From Thiothrix sp. (GTDB lineage Bacteria; Pseudomonadota; Gammaproteobacteria; Thiotrichales; Thiotrichaceae), in contig SSFA01000001.1 in the NCBI GenBank assembly GCA_008015155.1, positions 1-44,934 on the forward strand: a stretch of DNA of 44,934 nucleotides, read 5' to 3'. A model generated the notes under the pieces. That model did not search any database. It was not told the origin of the DNA and saw only the letters and a list, made by a program, of their open reading frames with translations. The translations under genes were made by a program, and so were the position numbers. Position 1 is the first letter of the stretch. Each line of letters opens with the position of its first letter. Below are positions 26,696 through 36,703 of the stretch, piece after piece.

Positions 26696-27682
26696 TTAAT
26701 ACTCACACTTGTTGTTGGTCATATAGTCATGGACTTTAATGCTGCCATCGACAATCCCTTTTTCAATTTCAGCCATTTTTTCCATATAAGGCTTCACTAA
26801 GGCTTCATTGTGCTCGTCTACTGCCCAACCCACCCCTTTTTCAGCAAGACCTAAGGAAACGACACCTGCTTTCCAGCTGCCATCCATTTTCGCTTTAAAG
26901 GTATCATAAGCTGCATTATCAACGCGCTTAATCATCGAAGTGAGCATGGTACCTGGTTGTAAATGGTTTTGATTGGAGTCGACACCAATCGCATATTTAC
27001 CATTGTCTTTAGCAGCCTGATAGACACCAATCCCGGTACCACCTGCAGCCGCAAAAATCACATCCGCGCCCCGATCAAACTGTGATTTGGCTAACTCACC
27101 ACCTTTACTCGGGTTATTCCAAGCTGCACCTGTGGAGCCAGTCATGTTTTGGAAGACTTCAATATCCTTTTTAATATACTTCGCACCTTGCTCATAGCCA
27201 CAAGCAAACTTACGAATTAAAGCAATATCTTGACCACCCACGAAACCGACTTTGCCTGTTTTAGAAACCATTGCTGCTAAAGCACCAACTAAGAACGAGC
27301 CTTGCTCTTCTTTAAACGTCACAGAGCGCACATTCGGTTGATCCACCACGCTATCGATAATAGTAAAACTGAGCTTAGGGAACTCTTTAGCAACGGCGGT
27401 TAGAGCATTAGCTTGACTAAAACCCACAGAAATAATGGGGTCAGAACCACGGCTAGCCATCTTGCGAATCGCTTGTTCGATTTGCGAATCATTCGCTGGC
27501 TCAAACTCACGAACTTCTAGCTTAGTTTCTTCGGTAAAGCGTTTTGCCCCGTTGGAAACCCCCTCATTAAAAGATTTATCAAACTTGGTACCGAGATCGT
27601 AGACGATGGCGGGTTTCAAATCCTCAGCAACTGCCAAGCTTGAAACACTGGACAGCAATAAGGCCAGCAGACACTTCTTCAT
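26696..27682 (-). CDS. BMP family ABC substrate-binding protein
   Basis: 328 residues with a Sec signal peptide (cleavage near LAVA-ED, residue 19) and no lipobox. DKSFNEGVSNGAKRF, GFVGGQDIALIRKFACGYEQ and IFAAAGGTGIGVYQAAKD are BMP/Med family motifs. These proteins bind purine nucleosides (PnrA, NupN) in known cases. First gene of the operon; it ends at the start of the ATPase. Confidence 0.92.
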   Translation of the reverse strand: MKKCLLALLLSSVSSLAVAEDLKPAIVYDLGTKFDKSFNEGVSNGAKRFTEETKLEVREFEPANDSQIEQAIRKMASRGSDPIISVGFSQANALTAVAKEFPKLSFTIIDSVVDQPNVRSVTFKEEQGSFLVGALAAMVSKTGKVGFVGGQDIALIRKFACGYEQGAKYIKKDIEVFQNMTGSTGAAWNNPSKGGELAKSQFDRGADVIFAAAGGTGIGVYQAAKDNGKYAIGVDSNQNHLQPGTMLTSMIKRVDNAAYDTFKAKMDGSWKAGVVSLGLAEKGVGWAVDEHNEALVKPYMEKMAEIEKGIVDGSIKVHDYMTNNKCEY

Positions 27683-27740
27683 AGAATTTCCTCAACTAAT
27701 TGAACTGTGGAAAGGGTATACGCTGACAAGCATATAATAT

Positions 27741-27764
27741 TTCCTGATCGCTCTGAAACAGGAA
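27741..27764. promoter_or_regulatory. Inverted repeat upstream of the BMP transporter operon
   Basis: TTCCTG (27741-27746) and CAGGAA (27759-27764) separated by 12 nt. It sits 60-80 nt before the operon's first codon, next to an AT-rich ATATTATATG that could serve as its -10. Could be a regulator site; short arms keep confidence low. Confidence 0.35.
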
Positions 27765-27898
27765 GCTTCGGAGTTCTGTGTTTTTAATTGCAAGTGCAGT
27801 GCACAAACTTTATGCTCACCCTTGTTCTGGACAGAAACACCCCCATCTAGATTTCAATCGTAATAAAATTTTATCCAGCTTGAACATAGGAGTTTTTC

Positions 27899-28312
27899 AT
27901 GGAACTTGAACGTAATGTGGGTCGTACTGATAAAAATATCCGCATTGGGATCGGGATTTTATTAATTGCCATCGGGATTTTTAAAAGTTTTGGTCTAGTG
28001 ATTTTGGGCGTTGTCATCCTGGCAACTGGTTTATTAAGTTTCTGCGGCCTATACAAATTCCTTGGAATTAACACAGCTTCCAAATTAGAGCGGCAATCGG
28101 CTAAAGCCGACTTAACTGACCGTGCTTCTGAAAACTTTAACGATTTCAAACAAGAAGCGGTGGAAACGGCGCAAGAACTCAAAGAAAAAGCGGTTGATGT
28201 AGCTAAAGATGTGAAAGAAGAAGCAACCGCTAAAACTCAAGAATGGAAAGCTAATGCTCATGAAGCAGCTGCTGAACAAGCTCAACAAAAAACGGATCAC
28301 ACTAAATCCTAA
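27899..28312 (+). CDS. DUF2892 membrane protein with charged helical tail
   Basis: 137 residues. The first ~65 carry the DUF2892 (YgaP-tail) pattern: MELERNVGRTDKNIRIGIGI, two membrane helices, and FCGLYKFLGINT. The rest is a Lys/Glu/Ala-rich amphipathic helix with hendecad-like repeats (EKAVDVAKDVKEEATAKT) as in YtxH or LEA-like proteins. Likely a small inner-membrane protein with a cytoplasmic coil; function unknown. Confidence 0.75.
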   Translation: MELERNVGRTDKNIRIGIGILLIAIGIFKSFGLVILGVVILATGLLSFCGLYKFLGINTASKLERQSAKADLTDRASENFNDFKQEAVETAQELKEKAVDVAKDVKEEATAKTQEWKANAHEAAAEQAQQKTDHTKS

Positions 28313-28322
28313 GTAGTATTTT

Positions 28323-28350
28323 AGGGATGCTCCGATCAAGCATCCCTTTT
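28323..28350. terminator. Rho-independent terminator
   Basis: AGGGATGCT (28323-28331) pairs with AGCATCCCT (28339-28347) with TTTT downstream. Serves the DUF2892 gene and possibly the convergent cbiX-like gene. Confidence 0.8.
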
Positions 28351-28372
28351 GTTTGCTGTTATACAGCTAGTG

Positions 28373-28729
28373 CTACTCAACTAAACTCAACAAAAGAGCA
28401 GGCAAAGGTTCTGCAGCGCCTAGATAGGGCTGTAATTCAATCTTTAACTCTGGATACTGCAACTGCTTAGGTTGCACTAAAGCTGGAATGTCCTCAGCCA
28501 CATGCCTCCCTGCTGATAAAAAATAGGGCAATATCACAATTTCTTTAGCACCTACTTGTACACAAGCCTCGATCCCGTCAGGAATTGAAGGCTCAGCAAG
28601 TTCTAAAAAAGCACAAGTCACTGTATCAAAGCGGCGTGACATGCTGCCTAATTTGCTGGCTAAGGCACGAATTTCATCGTTTGAAGCTTCACGCCGACTA
28701 CCATGAGCGATTAAGAGTAAACTTTTCAT
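28373..28729 (-). CDS. CbiX/SirB-like chelatase domain protein
   Basis: 118 residues, the short single-domain CbiX type. MKSLLLIAHGSRREASNDEI supplies H9, and LPYFLSAGRHVAED supplies H76, the two metal/active histidines of the family. CbiX inserts cobalt or, as SirB, iron into sirohydrochlorin. It is 3 nt after xylA in the same transcript, an unexpected partner for xylose genes, and no other tetrapyrrole gene is in the window. Confidence 0.83.
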   Translation of the reverse strand: MKSLLLIAHGSRREASNDEIRALASKLGSMSRRFDTVTCAFLELAEPSIPDGIEACVQVGAKEIVILPYFLSAGRHVAEDIPALVQPKQLQYPELKIELQPYLGAAEPLPALLLSLVE

Positions 28730-28732
28730 AGC

Positions 28733-30043
28733 TTAAACATAACGATTGACAATATTTTCCAGCAATTCTTGCTTGCCAGAACGGGCTTGTGGATTCAGAT
28801 TATTCTCTTCCACATAAGCGGCAATTTGTTCTAAAGAGCGCTCACCCTTCAGCATAGCTTGCGCTTCGGCCTCATTCCAAGCTGCATAACGTTGCTCTAA
28901 TGGATTCGATAAAGCCTTATCTTCTAGCATTTTAGCCGCTGACTTTAAAGCTCTTGCACACGTATCCATACCACCAATATGACCGATCAAAAGGTCTTCG
29001 GGGTCAAGCGATTGACGGCGTAATTTTGAATCAAAATTAGTCCCACCATTCTTAAAACCACCACCTTGTAGAATATAGTAATAAGCTAAAGCCATCTCTG
29101 GCACATTATTCGGGAATTGATCGGTATCCCAGCCCGATTGATAGTCATTGCGATTCGCATCAATCGAGCCAAAAATGTCTAAGGCATTGGCCAAAGCGAC
29201 TTCATGCTCGAAGGTATGCCCAGCTAAGACCGCATGCCCTACTTCAATATTTACTTTAACTTCATGCTCTAAGCCATAACGCTTTAGGAAGCCATACACG
29301 GTGGCCACATCAAAATCATATTGATGCTTACTCGGCTCTTGTGGTTTAGGTTCAATTAAAATCGTGCCAGTAAAACCCAATTTATGTTTATGCTCGACCA
29401 CCAAACTCAAGAAACGCCCATATTGGTCTAACTCACGGCGTAAATCCGTATTGAGCAGGGTTTCATAGCCTTCACGTCCGCCCCATAGCACATAGTTTGC
29501 CCCCTTAAGCTGATGAGTCACATCCATACAATGCTTCACAGTGGCCGCAGCATAGGCAAATACTTGCGGATCGGGATTAGTCGAAGCACCTGCCATAAAG
29601 CGGCGCTGGGAGAATAAATTGGCCGTGCCCCATAATAAACCGACACCGGTTTCTTCCATTTTTTGCTGAAAATAATCCGCCATGGCACGCAGCCGATAAG
29701 CACTTTCAGCAAAAGTCTCGCCCTCTGGACGCACATCTAAATCATGGAAGGAAAAATAAGGCACACCTAGTAAGCTAAACATTTCAAAAGCCACATCAGC
29801 CTTCATTTTAGCCATACTCATGCCTTCCCCAAACCAAGGGCGCTCAAATGTGGCTCCACCAAAAGGATCATTCCCCTGCCAACAAAAGGTATGCCAATAG
29901 CACACCGCCATCCTTAAATGTTCCTCCATACGCTTACCCAGCACTAACTCATCTGGATTATAAAAACGATATGCAAGTGGATTGCTACTGTCGGGGCCTT
30001 CGTAAGAAATAGGGGAAATTTTACCAAAGAAACCGGTACTCAT
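28733..30043 (-). CDS. xylA: Xylose isomerase
   Basis: 436 residues (E. coli XylA 440). Characteristic motifs: [14 protein letters not shown] with the catalytic His, the metal-ligand segment [18 protein letters not shown], and [20 protein letters not shown]. Converts D-xylose to D-xylulose in the cytoplasm. ATG overlaps the xylB stop as ATGA, so the two are translationally coupled. Confidence 0.97.
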   Translation of the reverse strand: MSTGFFGKISPISYEGPDSSNPLAYRFYNPDELVLGKRMEEHLRMAVCYWHTFCWQGNDPFGGATFERPWFGEGMSMAKMKADVAFEMFSLLGVPYFSFHDLDVRPEGETFAESAYRLRAMADYFQQKMEETGVGLLWGTANLFSQRRFMAGASTNPDPQVFAYAAATVKHCMDVTHQLKGANYVLWGGREGYETLLNTDLRRELDQYGRFLSLVVEHKHKLGFTGTILIEPKPQEPSKHQYDFDVATVYGFLKRYGLEHEVKVNIEVGHAVLAGHTFEHEVALANALDIFGSIDANRNDYQSGWDTDQFPNNVPEMALAYYYILQGGGFKNGGTNFDSKLRRQSLDPEDLLIGHIGGMDTCARALKSAAKMLEDKALSNPLEQRYAAWNEAEAQAMLKGERSLEQIAAYVEENNLNPQARSGKQELLENIVNRYV

Positions 30044-31497
30044 AGTGATGCTCCCTTAATCGCGGGGTATAATTGTTGATAACGCTGATAAGCCTCGCTA
30101 AAGGCTGAAATATAATCTGCTTCTGGCTCGATGGTTTGCGCGACTTTCGGCGCAGTTAAGATCTCAACAGGGTTAGCCTGCGTGGCAGCAATTAAGGCTA
30201 AACGCGCTGCTCCAAAAGCTGCTCCAAAATCACCTTCAGCAGGTAAATCAATGGGTAGATTCAAAGTCGTGGCTAAGACTTGCAGCCAATAAGGTGAGCG
30301 TGAGCCACCACCCACTGCAGTCAAGCGCTCTAAGTCAGTGCCAGCTGCTTTCAAGGCATTCAGATTATCGCGAATCGCAAAACTGACTCCTTCTAACACC
30401 GCCTGCGTTAAATCCTGTTGCTGATCGGTATGGCTTAGGCCGATAAACGCACCACGTACTTTGGCATCATTGTGTGGGGTACGCTCACCGGATAAATAGG
30501 GCAAGAAACAGACTTTACTCGGCGCTTTTAAGCGTTCACCTAAAGCTTGGGTCAGTTTTGCAGGGGATTGATTGGCAATTTGTGCATACCAATTTAAAGA
30601 ATCGGTAGCAGATAAAATCACACCCATCTGATGCCAAGTGTCGGGGATCGCATGACAGAAAGTGTGTACGGCACTGGCTGGATTGGGTAAATAGCGTGCG
30701 GTTGCAGCAAATAACACACCGGAAGTTCCTAAAGATACAAAAGCACTCCCCGCTGCTACGGTTCCCATCCCACAGGCTGCAGCTGCATTATCGCCTGCCC
30801 CACCCGCAACTATCACGCGCTGTTTAATCCCCCAACGCTCCGCTAGTGGTGGATGCAAATAGCCACTGACCTCTGTACCTTCGATGGCTAGCGGCATTTG
30901 CTCAAGGTGCATGCCGCTAGCCCCTAATAAATCTACTGACCACGCACGCTTAGCCACATCAAGCCAAGACGTACCAGCTGCATCGGACATATCAGAGGCA
31001 TATTCACCACTTAGCCACCAACGTACATAATCTTTAGGCAGCAAGACTTTATGCACTTGAGAGAATATGGCCGGCTCGTGCTTTTGCAACCAAACTAATT
31101 TAGGTGCAGTAAATCCGGGAAACACGATATTGCCTGATAGTTCTCTGAAGATAGGATTTGCATCTAATTCAGCAGCCTCAAGATAGCTGCGTGTATCATT
31201 CCAAAGAATACAGGGGCGCAGGACTTGATTCTGTTTGTCAAGCAAAGTTGCCCCATGCATATGCCCAGACAAAGCCAAACCTTGCACATCAGCCATCGCT
31301 TCTGGATGAGCTTGCTGCAAAGCTTGCAAGGCTTGATCGATAGCAGTGAGCCAATCAGCAGGGTGCTGTTCAGACCAGCCGGGATGCGGGCGAAAGACCT
31401 CGAGTGCTTGGCTACTGGAGCCAAGAATCTCTTGCTGTTCATTCATTAGGACTGCTTTGATACTGGATGTCCCTAAATCAATCCCCAGCAAATGCAT
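30040..31497 (-). CDS. xylB: Xylulokinase
   Basis: 485 residues from ATG 31497 with AGGAG 7 nt upstream; an earlier in-frame start would add seven unconserved residues. FGGY kinase motifs: [78 protein letters not shown]. Phosphorylates D-xylulose to feed the pentose phosphate pathway. First gene of the xylB-xylA-cbiX transcript. No XylR or dedicated xylose transporter gene is adjacent. Confidence 0.96.
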   Translation of the reverse strand: MHLLGIDLGTSSIKAVLMNEQQEILGSSSQALEVFRPHPGWSEQHPADWLTAIDQALQALQQAHPEAMADVQGLALSGHMHGATLLDKQNQVLRPCILWNDTRSYLEAAELDANPIFRELSGNIVFPGFTAPKLVWLQKHEPAIFSQVHKVLLPKDYVRWWLSGEYASDMSDAAGTSWLDVAKRAWSVDLLGASGMHLEQMPLAIEGTEVSGYLHPPLAERWGIKQRVIVAGGAGDNAAAACGMGTVAAGSAFVSLGTSGVLFAATARYLPNPASAVHTFCHAIPDTWHQMGVILSATDSLNWYAQIANQSPAKLTQALGERLKAPSKVCFLPYLSGERTPHNDAKVRGAFIGLSHTDQQQDLTQAVLEGVSFAIRDNLNALKAAGTDLERLTAVGGGSRSPYWLQVLATTLNLPIDLPAEGDFGAAFGAARLALIAATQANPVEILTAPKVAQTIEPEADYISAFSEAYQRYQQLYPAIKGASL

Positions 31498-31665
31498 AGT
31501 TATTCTCCTGATCCTCAAAAGCTGCTAATGGTAGGTGGAATTGTGGCTTAGTTAGACTAGATTCGCCAACAGTCTGTCATAAACTCAGCAAACCGCGCTA
31601 AACTAGGGCTTATTTAGCCTTGAACCTGTCAGTTTTACCATCTTTTAATTGGGGAGAGCCTTGTG

Positions 31666-32403
31666 ATGAAACGGACTTTAGTACTAGCTGTTGCCGGTGT
31701 ATTCAGCATGATTGCTAGCAGCAGCTATGCAGCCAATACCACTGTTACAGCGAATGCCGCGCCTGCACCCACTGCACCTGCTAATCTTGCCGCTACTACT
31801 GGTGCGGCTCCTGCGAGCAATAGTCGGGTCTATGCTGTCTTCAAGGTAGCACCCGATGACGGCTTAAATATGCGCACTCAGCCTGGTACCGGTGGCAGTG
31901 TGGTAGCTGTCTTACCTGCGAATGCGAAGGGCTTAGTTGGTTTAGGTCAGGAACAGAAATCAGGTAACTCCGTTTGGGTGAAAGTTGCATGGGCTGGCCA
32001 GCAAGGTTGGGTCAATAAATATTATTTGCGCGAAGATGTGGACACCGTGGACTACAATCCAGCCAAACCCAAACCTGTAGTTAAACCCGAAGTGGTGATG
32101 CAATGCGGGGGTACAGAGCCTTTCTGGAGTATGAGCGTGAGCGAGCGCGAGATGAAAGTGAATATTATGGGTGGCGCACAATTCACTGTACCCGTTAATA
32201 TGCGCCAACAGTCTGCAAACAGCACAACGATTGCAGTCGTAGCTGGTGCACGCGGCAATGCGTCGACTACAGCCTTTTTAGAAAAAGTAGAAGATTGCAG
32301 TGATGGCATGTCGGATAAAAACTATCCTTATACCGTTACTGCGGTCTTAAATGGCCAGAAGGTAATGTCTGGCTGTTGCTCCTTAGTGACCCTTGCCAAA
32401 TAA
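31666..32403 (+). CDS. Secreted SH3b protein with COG3650-like C-terminal domain
   Basis: 245 residues from ATG 31666 (a GTG one codon earlier is possible; GGGGAG upstream). Signal peptide ends near SSYA-ANT; an Ala/Pro/Thr-rich linker follows, then an SH3b domain (DDGLNMRTQPGTGGSVVAVL; WAGQQGWVNKYYL) and a C-terminal domain with CGGTEPFWSMSV and a closing Cys-Cys, like COG3650 proteins. Periplasmic or surface protein; function unknown. Confidence 0.82.
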   Translation: MKRTLVLAVAGVFSMIASSSYAANTTVTANAAPAPTAPANLAATTGAAPASNSRVYAVFKVAPDDGLNMRTQPGTGGSVVAVLPANAKGLVGLGQEQKSGNSVWVKVAWAGQQGWVNKYYLREDVDTVDYNPAKPKPVVKPEVVMQCGGTEPFWSMSVSEREMKVNIMGGAQFTVPVNMRQQSANSTTIAVVAGARGNASTTAFLEKVEDCSDGMSDKNYPYTVTAVLNGQKVMSGCCSLVTLAK

Positions 32404-32415
32404 GACTTTAATTGC

Positions 32416-33168
32416 ATGCTTAATCAAAATAACAAGCCCTCTTTATTATGTATTGCCCATCGCGGTGCGATGGGCCATGCCCCTGAAAATACCCTTGCTT
32501 CCATTCGCAAAGCTCTCGAACTGGGTGCGCCCTGCATTGAAATCGATGTATATTGTGTGAATGGCAATTTACTAGTGATTCATGATGAACGCCTAGAGCG
32601 CACTACGAATGGCAAAGGTAAACTAGGCGAGCATGATTTTGGTTATCTACGCTCCCTTGATGCCGGTCAAGGAGAACGAATTCCTACACTCGCTGAGGTC
32701 TGTGGCGTCATCGATGGCAAAGCCTGCTTAAATATTGAATTGAAAGGCCACAATGTCGCAGCTGACGTGGTGTATTTCATTCAAACCATGCTGCATCCTG
32801 AGATTAGTAGTTGGCGGCGTGAGCAACTGCTGATTTCATCCTTTGATCATCGTGCCCTGCAACAAGTACGGCGTTTAGACCCTCACTTAAACATTGCGGC
32901 TTTAGGCTATTCGATTCCCGTAGATCATGCACGCTTTGCAGAAGAGCTGGGTGCTAGCGCAGTCAACCCTGCCTTAGAGCTTGTGGATCAAGACTATGTG
33001 GATGATGCTCATGCACGTGGCTTAAAAGTCTATGTGTATACAGTGAATGAACCTGAAGATATTCAAACGATGGCCGCGCTAGGAGTTGATGGGGTGTTTA
33101 CCAATTATCCAGAGCGTGTGCTAGAGCATTATGTACAGCCAGATATGAGTCAAGGCTGGCTGAGTTAA
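32416..33168 (+). CDS. ugpQ: Glycerophosphodiester phosphodiesterase
   Basis: 250 residues of the GDPD family. IAHRGAMGHAPENTLASIRK holds the HR and PEN metal/active motif, followed by CIEIDVYCVNGNLLVIHDE with the E-x-D and catalytic His. Cytoplasmic (no signal peptide), like UgpQ. Splits glycerophosphodiesters into glycerol 3-phosphate and an alcohol such as choline, which would feed the neighbouring convergent betA. Confidence 0.93.
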   Translation: MLNQNNKPSLLCIAHRGAMGHAPENTLASIRKALELGAPCIEIDVYCVNGNLLVIHDERLERTTNGKGKLGEHDFGYLRSLDAGQGERIPTLAEVCGVIDGKACLNIELKGHNVAADVVYFIQTMLHPEISSWRREQLLISSFDHRALQQVRRLDPHLNIAALGYSIPVDHARFAEELGASAVNPALELVDQDYVDDAHARGLKVYVYTVNEPEDIQTMAALGVDGVFTNYPERVLEHYVQPDMSQGWLS

Positions 33169-33209
33169 CTTATTAAAGCTCAACCTGCCCCTCTCCGCTC
33201 CAGCCATCA

Positions 33210-33240
33210 ATGGACTAGCCGTGGTTTTCTGTTAGTCCAT
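33210..33240. terminator. Weak hairpin between convergent ugpQ and betA
   Basis: ATGGACTA (33210-33217) pairs with TAGTCCAT (33233-33240) around a 15-nt loop. No T-run follows, so termination is only suggested by its position. Confidence 0.3.
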
Positions 33241-33248
33241 GCTTAAAG

Positions 33249-34919
33249 CTAAACACGCTGTGGCTGTCCTACTCGTTGGCGGCTTTGATATTCAGGATCG
33301 ATATAAACATCCACACCCGCAGCAGGCAACATACCTTTCCCCTTTATTAAATCAGCAGCACGCTCAGCCAACATAATAGTGGGTGAGTTTAGATTGCCAT
33401 TGGTAACCGTTGGGAAAATTGATGAATCCACTACTCGCAAGCCTTGTACCCCATGTACTCGCGTTTCAGGATCAACCACTGCCAGCGCATCCCTACCCAT
33501 CCGACAAGCACATGAGGGATGATAAGCACTTTCGCAGTGAGCACGCACGAACGCATCAATTTCCTCATCTGTCTGGACTTTTTCCCCGGGCTGGATTTCA
33601 GAATCACGATAAGGGTCAAAAGCTGGTTGACCAATAATATTCCGAGTTAAACGAACACACGCGCGGAAGCCTTCAATATCGTCCTGATGCTGCAGGTAAT
33701 TAAATAAAATCGAAGGTGCTTCACGCACATCCGCTTGGCGGATTTGAATACGCCCACGACTTTTCGGTTTATTGTGCCCTACATGCACTTGGAAGCCATG
33801 CCCATCAAAGGCTGAGCGACCATCGTAACGCATCGCTGCGGGCAAGAAATGATATTGAATATCTGGCCACTCAATCCCCGGTTTAGAGCGAATAAAGGCA
33901 CAAGACTCGAAATGATTAGTTGCTCCCAAACCATCACGTTTCAACATCCAACGGGCGCCAATTAAGAATTTATGCCAAGGATCCAGTTGACCATTCAAAG
34001 TGATGGGCTGTTTGCAACGGAATTGGAAATAGAACTCTAAATGATCCTGTAAATTCTCCCCAACCCCTGGCAAATCATGCACCACAGACACTCCCGCTGC
34101 TTGTAAAACCGCAGCAGGGCCAATGCCAGACACCTGTAATAAATGTGGTGAGCCAATCGCACCCGCCGATAAAATCACTTCCACTCGAGCTTTAGCTTGT
34201 TGTTCCTGTCCATCTTTTAAGAAAGCAACCCCAACTGCACGCTTACCTTCAAACAAAATCCGCTGCGTCATAGCATGTGTCACGACTTGTAGATTCGGAC
34301 GCTTCAAAGCAGGCTTTAAATAAGCATTTGCCGTTGACCAACGCAGACCATTTTTTACAGTCATGTGCATTGGGCCAAAACCCTCTTGCTGCTGACCATT
34401 ATAATCTTTTGTTGGCAAATAACCGGCTTGGACGCCTGCCTCAATAAAAGTGCGATACAAAGGATTCTGCATTTGATTACCATTGTTCACCGATAAGGGT
34501 CCACCTTGAGCACGATAAGCATCACTGCCAAAAGCCCAATCATCCGCTTTGCGGAAATAAGGTAGGCAATGCTGATAATCCCAATCCGTCGCCCCATGCT
34601 CAGCCCATTCATCGAAATCGCGGGCATGGCCACGCACATACACCATGCCGTTAATGGAGGATGAGCCACCCAAAACCTTACCCCGAGGGCAATGCATTTT
34701 GCGGTTATTTAAATAAGGCTCAGGTTCAGTATGAAACTGCCAAGCATACTTTTCAGTATTCATCGGAATGGATAAAGCAGTGGGCATCTGGATGAATAAA
34801 CTACGATCACTACCACCATACTCCAGCAATAAAACCTGTTTCGTTGGATCCTCACTCAAACGATTCGCTAACACGCAGCCCGCTGAGCCTGCGCCAACAA
34901 TGATGTAATCGGCTTCCAT
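33249..34919 (-). CDS. betA: Choline dehydrogenase (GMC oxidoreductase)
   Basis: 556 residues from ATG 34919 with GGAGG upstream, the same length as E. coli BetA. FAD-binding [23 protein letters not shown] signatures [18 protein letters not shown] and [33 protein letters not shown], and the catalytic His region [13 protein letters not shown]. Oxidises choline towards glycine betaine; no betB or betI is next to it, so a role on another alcohol cannot be excluded. Confidence 0.92.
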   Translation of the reverse strand: MEADYIIVGAGSAGCVLANRLSEDPTKQVLLLEYGGSDRSLFIQMPTALSIPMNTEKYAWQFHTEPEPYLNNRKMHCPRGKVLGGSSSINGMVYVRGHARDFDEWAEHGATDWDYQHCLPYFRKADDWAFGSDAYRAQGGPLSVNNGNQMQNPLYRTFIEAGVQAGYLPTKDYNGQQQEGFGPMHMTVKNGLRWSTANAYLKPALKRPNLQVVTHAMTQRILFEGKRAVGVAFLKDGQEQQAKARVEVILSAGAIGSPHLLQVSGIGPAAVLQAAGVSVVHDLPGVGENLQDHLEFYFQFRCKQPITLNGQLDPWHKFLIGARWMLKRDGLGATNHFESCAFIRSKPGIEWPDIQYHFLPAAMRYDGRSAFDGHGFQVHVGHNKPKSRGRIQIRQADVREAPSILFNYLQHQDDIEGFRACVRLTRNIIGQPAFDPYRDSEIQPGEKVQTDEEIDAFVRAHCESAYHPSCACRMGRDALAVVDPETRVHGVQGLRVVDSSIFPTVTNGNLNSPTIMLAERAADLIKGKGMLPAAGVDVYIDPEYQSRQRVGQPQRV

Positions 34920-35068
34920 AATACCTCCACTGTGATCAATCAAATGTGTTTCGATGTCTAGATCTAAGACAAATTAACAGCTAGCCCAACTAGATGAAGT
35001 AATTTTTTCATCCATTCAGCAAAAAAAACTGGAAATTACTCAAAGTTTTTATTAGTCTTAGCGGCCTT

Positions 35069-35156
35069 GGAGAGCTGGCTGAGCGGTCGAAAGCGGCGGT
35101 CTTGAAAACCGTTGAAGGGAAACCTTCCGGGGGTTCGAATCCCTCGCTCTCCGCCA
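35069..35156 (+). tRNA. tRNA-Ser (UGA anticodon)
   Basis: 88 nt including encoded CCA. Acceptor GGAGAGC pairs with GCTCTCC before discriminator G; anticodon loop CTTGAAA gives UGA; the long variable arm (GAAGGGAAACCTTCC) is typical of serine tRNAs; T arm GGGGGTTCGAATCCCT. Its 3' end is the probable attachment site of the following element. Confidence 0.97.
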
Positions 35157-35191
35157 TTATACTGTATCGTGGTGTTTCACGGTATCCAAAA

Positions 35192-35226
35192 AGCCTTTAC
35201 AGGTAGCCACTTGTAAGGGCTTTTTT
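35192..35226 (+). terminator. Rho-independent terminator after tRNA-Ser
   Basis: AGCCTTTACA (35192-35201) pairs with TGTAAGGGCT (35212-35221; one G-U pair), followed by six T. Ends the tRNA transcript before the integrase. Confidence 0.8.
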
Positions 35227-35234
35227 GTCTCTAC

Positions 35235-35264
35235 GTGTCCTAGAGTGTCCTAGGGTATCCATGA
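35235..35264. repeat. Three tandem 10-bp repeats in the integrase leader
   Basis: GTGTCCTAGA, GTGTCCTAGG and GTATCCATGA follow each other without gap, one helical turn each. A nested inverted repeat (ATGTTTGTA at 35268-35276 with TACAAACAT at 35312-35320; CTGTC/GACAG inside) lies between them and the integrase ATG. Likely integrase arm sites or an autoregulatory operator. Confidence 0.5.
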
Positions 35265-35322
35265 AAAATGTTTGTATTATTGTTTGTACTGTCACTAAAC
35301 ACTAGACAGGATACAAACATTT

Positions 35323-36597
35323 ATGAAACGCAAACTCACCGATTCTTTTATCAAGAAAAATGCAGTTCCCCATGTAGCTGGTACACCCTGTAACTATAGT
35401 GATGGTGGCGGCTTGTACTTACATGCCAAACCTACTGGTAAATATTGGCGCTATAACTACCGCTACAATGGCAAAATGAAAACGCTCTCTTTAGGCGCTT
35501 ACCCAGAAGTTTCCTTGAAACTAGCCAGAGAATGCCACGAGGAGGCACGTGAGTTACTAGTGAGGGAGATAGACCCTATTGAGTTTAAGAAAGCCTCTAA
35601 AACACAACAATCAGGCCAGACCGCTAATAGCCTTGAAAGTATTTCAAGAGAATGGTTTATCAAACATCTAAGCAGCAAATCAGCTACCCACCGACAAAGA
35701 ACGATTAGCTATTTAGAACGGGACGTGTTTCCGTGGCTTGGCTCCAAACCTATCCATGAAATACGCCCTATGGATATAACGCCAGTAATTGAGCGCATTC
35801 AACGTCGAGTTAAACATGATTCCCATATTCGAGTTTTACAATCACTAGGGCAGGTTTTCCGCTATGCCATCGCAACAGGACGCGCAGAAATAGAACCTAC
35901 TGCTAGTCTGAAAGGTATGTTTACTCGTAATAGTGAATTAGTACCTTTTCCGGCTATCACTGAGCCGGAAGAAGTTGGGCGCTTAATGCGTGCGATTGAT
36001 AATTATTCAGGCTCATTTTTAACTCAATGCGCTTTGAAGTTATCCGCCCTAGCCATGCTTAGACCTAGTGAATTAATTGGTGCTGAGTGGCAAGAAATAG
36101 ATTTTGAAACCGCTACATGGACAGTGGAAATTAGACGAATGAAAGCCGCCCAACAAGTCAAAATAGCTAATCAGCACAAGCATATTATTCCTTTGTCAAA
36201 ACAAGCGATTCACATCTTTAAGGAGCTATACCCATTAACAGGAAAAGGCTTGTATGTTTTCCCCGGTTATGGCCGCAATCAGCACAAACCTATGTGTAGC
36301 GAAACAGTATCGAAAGCACTGCATAGAATGGGTTTTAAGGGGCAAATGACCGCCCACGGCTTTAGAAGTATGGCTTCAACGATGCTTAATGAAATGGGTG
36401 CATGGAATCCTGATGCAGTGGAACGACAATTGAGCCATAAAGATAAAAATCGCATCCGGGGGGCTTATAACCGAGGACAGTACCTAGAGGAAAGGCGCGA
36501 AATGATGCAAGCATGGGCTGATTATTTAGATAAATTAAAAGCAGGCGGCAAGATTTTACCTTTCCGTTATCAAATAGTGAGTTCAAATCAACTCTAA
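35323..36597 (+). CDS. int: P4-type tyrosine integrase
   Basis: 424 residues: N-terminal DUF4102 arm-binding domain (YSDGGGLYLHAKPTGKYWRY), core-binding domain at about 105-190, and the catalytic domain with R247 (AMLRPSELIGAEW), K274, H345-x-x-R348 (HGFRSMAST), H372 (LSHKD) and nucleophile Y387. All catalytic residues are intact, so integration activity is plausible. Encoded 166 nt after tRNA-Ser, the typical arrangement for elements inserted at the tRNA 3' end. Confidence 0.96.
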   Translation: MKRKLTDSFIKKNAVPHVAGTPCNYSDGGGLYLHAKPTGKYWRYNYRYNGKMKTLSLGAYPEVSLKLARECHEEARELLVREIDPIEFKKASKTQQSGQTANSLESISREWFIKHLSSKSATHRQRTISYLERDVFPWLGSKPIHEIRPMDITPVIERIQRRVKHDSHIRVLQSLGQVFRYAIATGRAEIEPTASLKGMFTRNSELVPFPAITEPEEVGRLMRAIDNYSGSFLTQCALKLSALAMLRPSELIGAEWQEIDFETATWTVEIRRMKAAQQVKIANQHKHIIPLSKQAIHIFKELYPLTGKGLYVFPGYGRNQHKPMCSETVSKALHRMGFKGQMTAHGFRSMASTMLNEMGAWNPDAVERQLSHKDKNRIRGAYNRGQYLEERREMMQAWADYLDKLKAGGKILPFRYQIVSSNQL

Positions 36598-36703
36598 AAC
36601 CGTACTAGCTTCGGCTTTCAATAGGGGGAATGCTACACTTCCCCTCATACAACACCGCTAAACGGAAAACCCCGACCTAATCAACCACGGGTATAGATAG
36701 ACC

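Noticed and set aside
28112..28339. Leftward frame rich in Phe and Ser
   Set aside because: Antisense to the Lys/Glu-rich tail of the DUF2892 gene; composition is the mirror of that tail.
33410..34323. Rightward frames within betA
   Set aside because: Shadows of a full-length, motif-complete choline dehydrogenase on the other strand.
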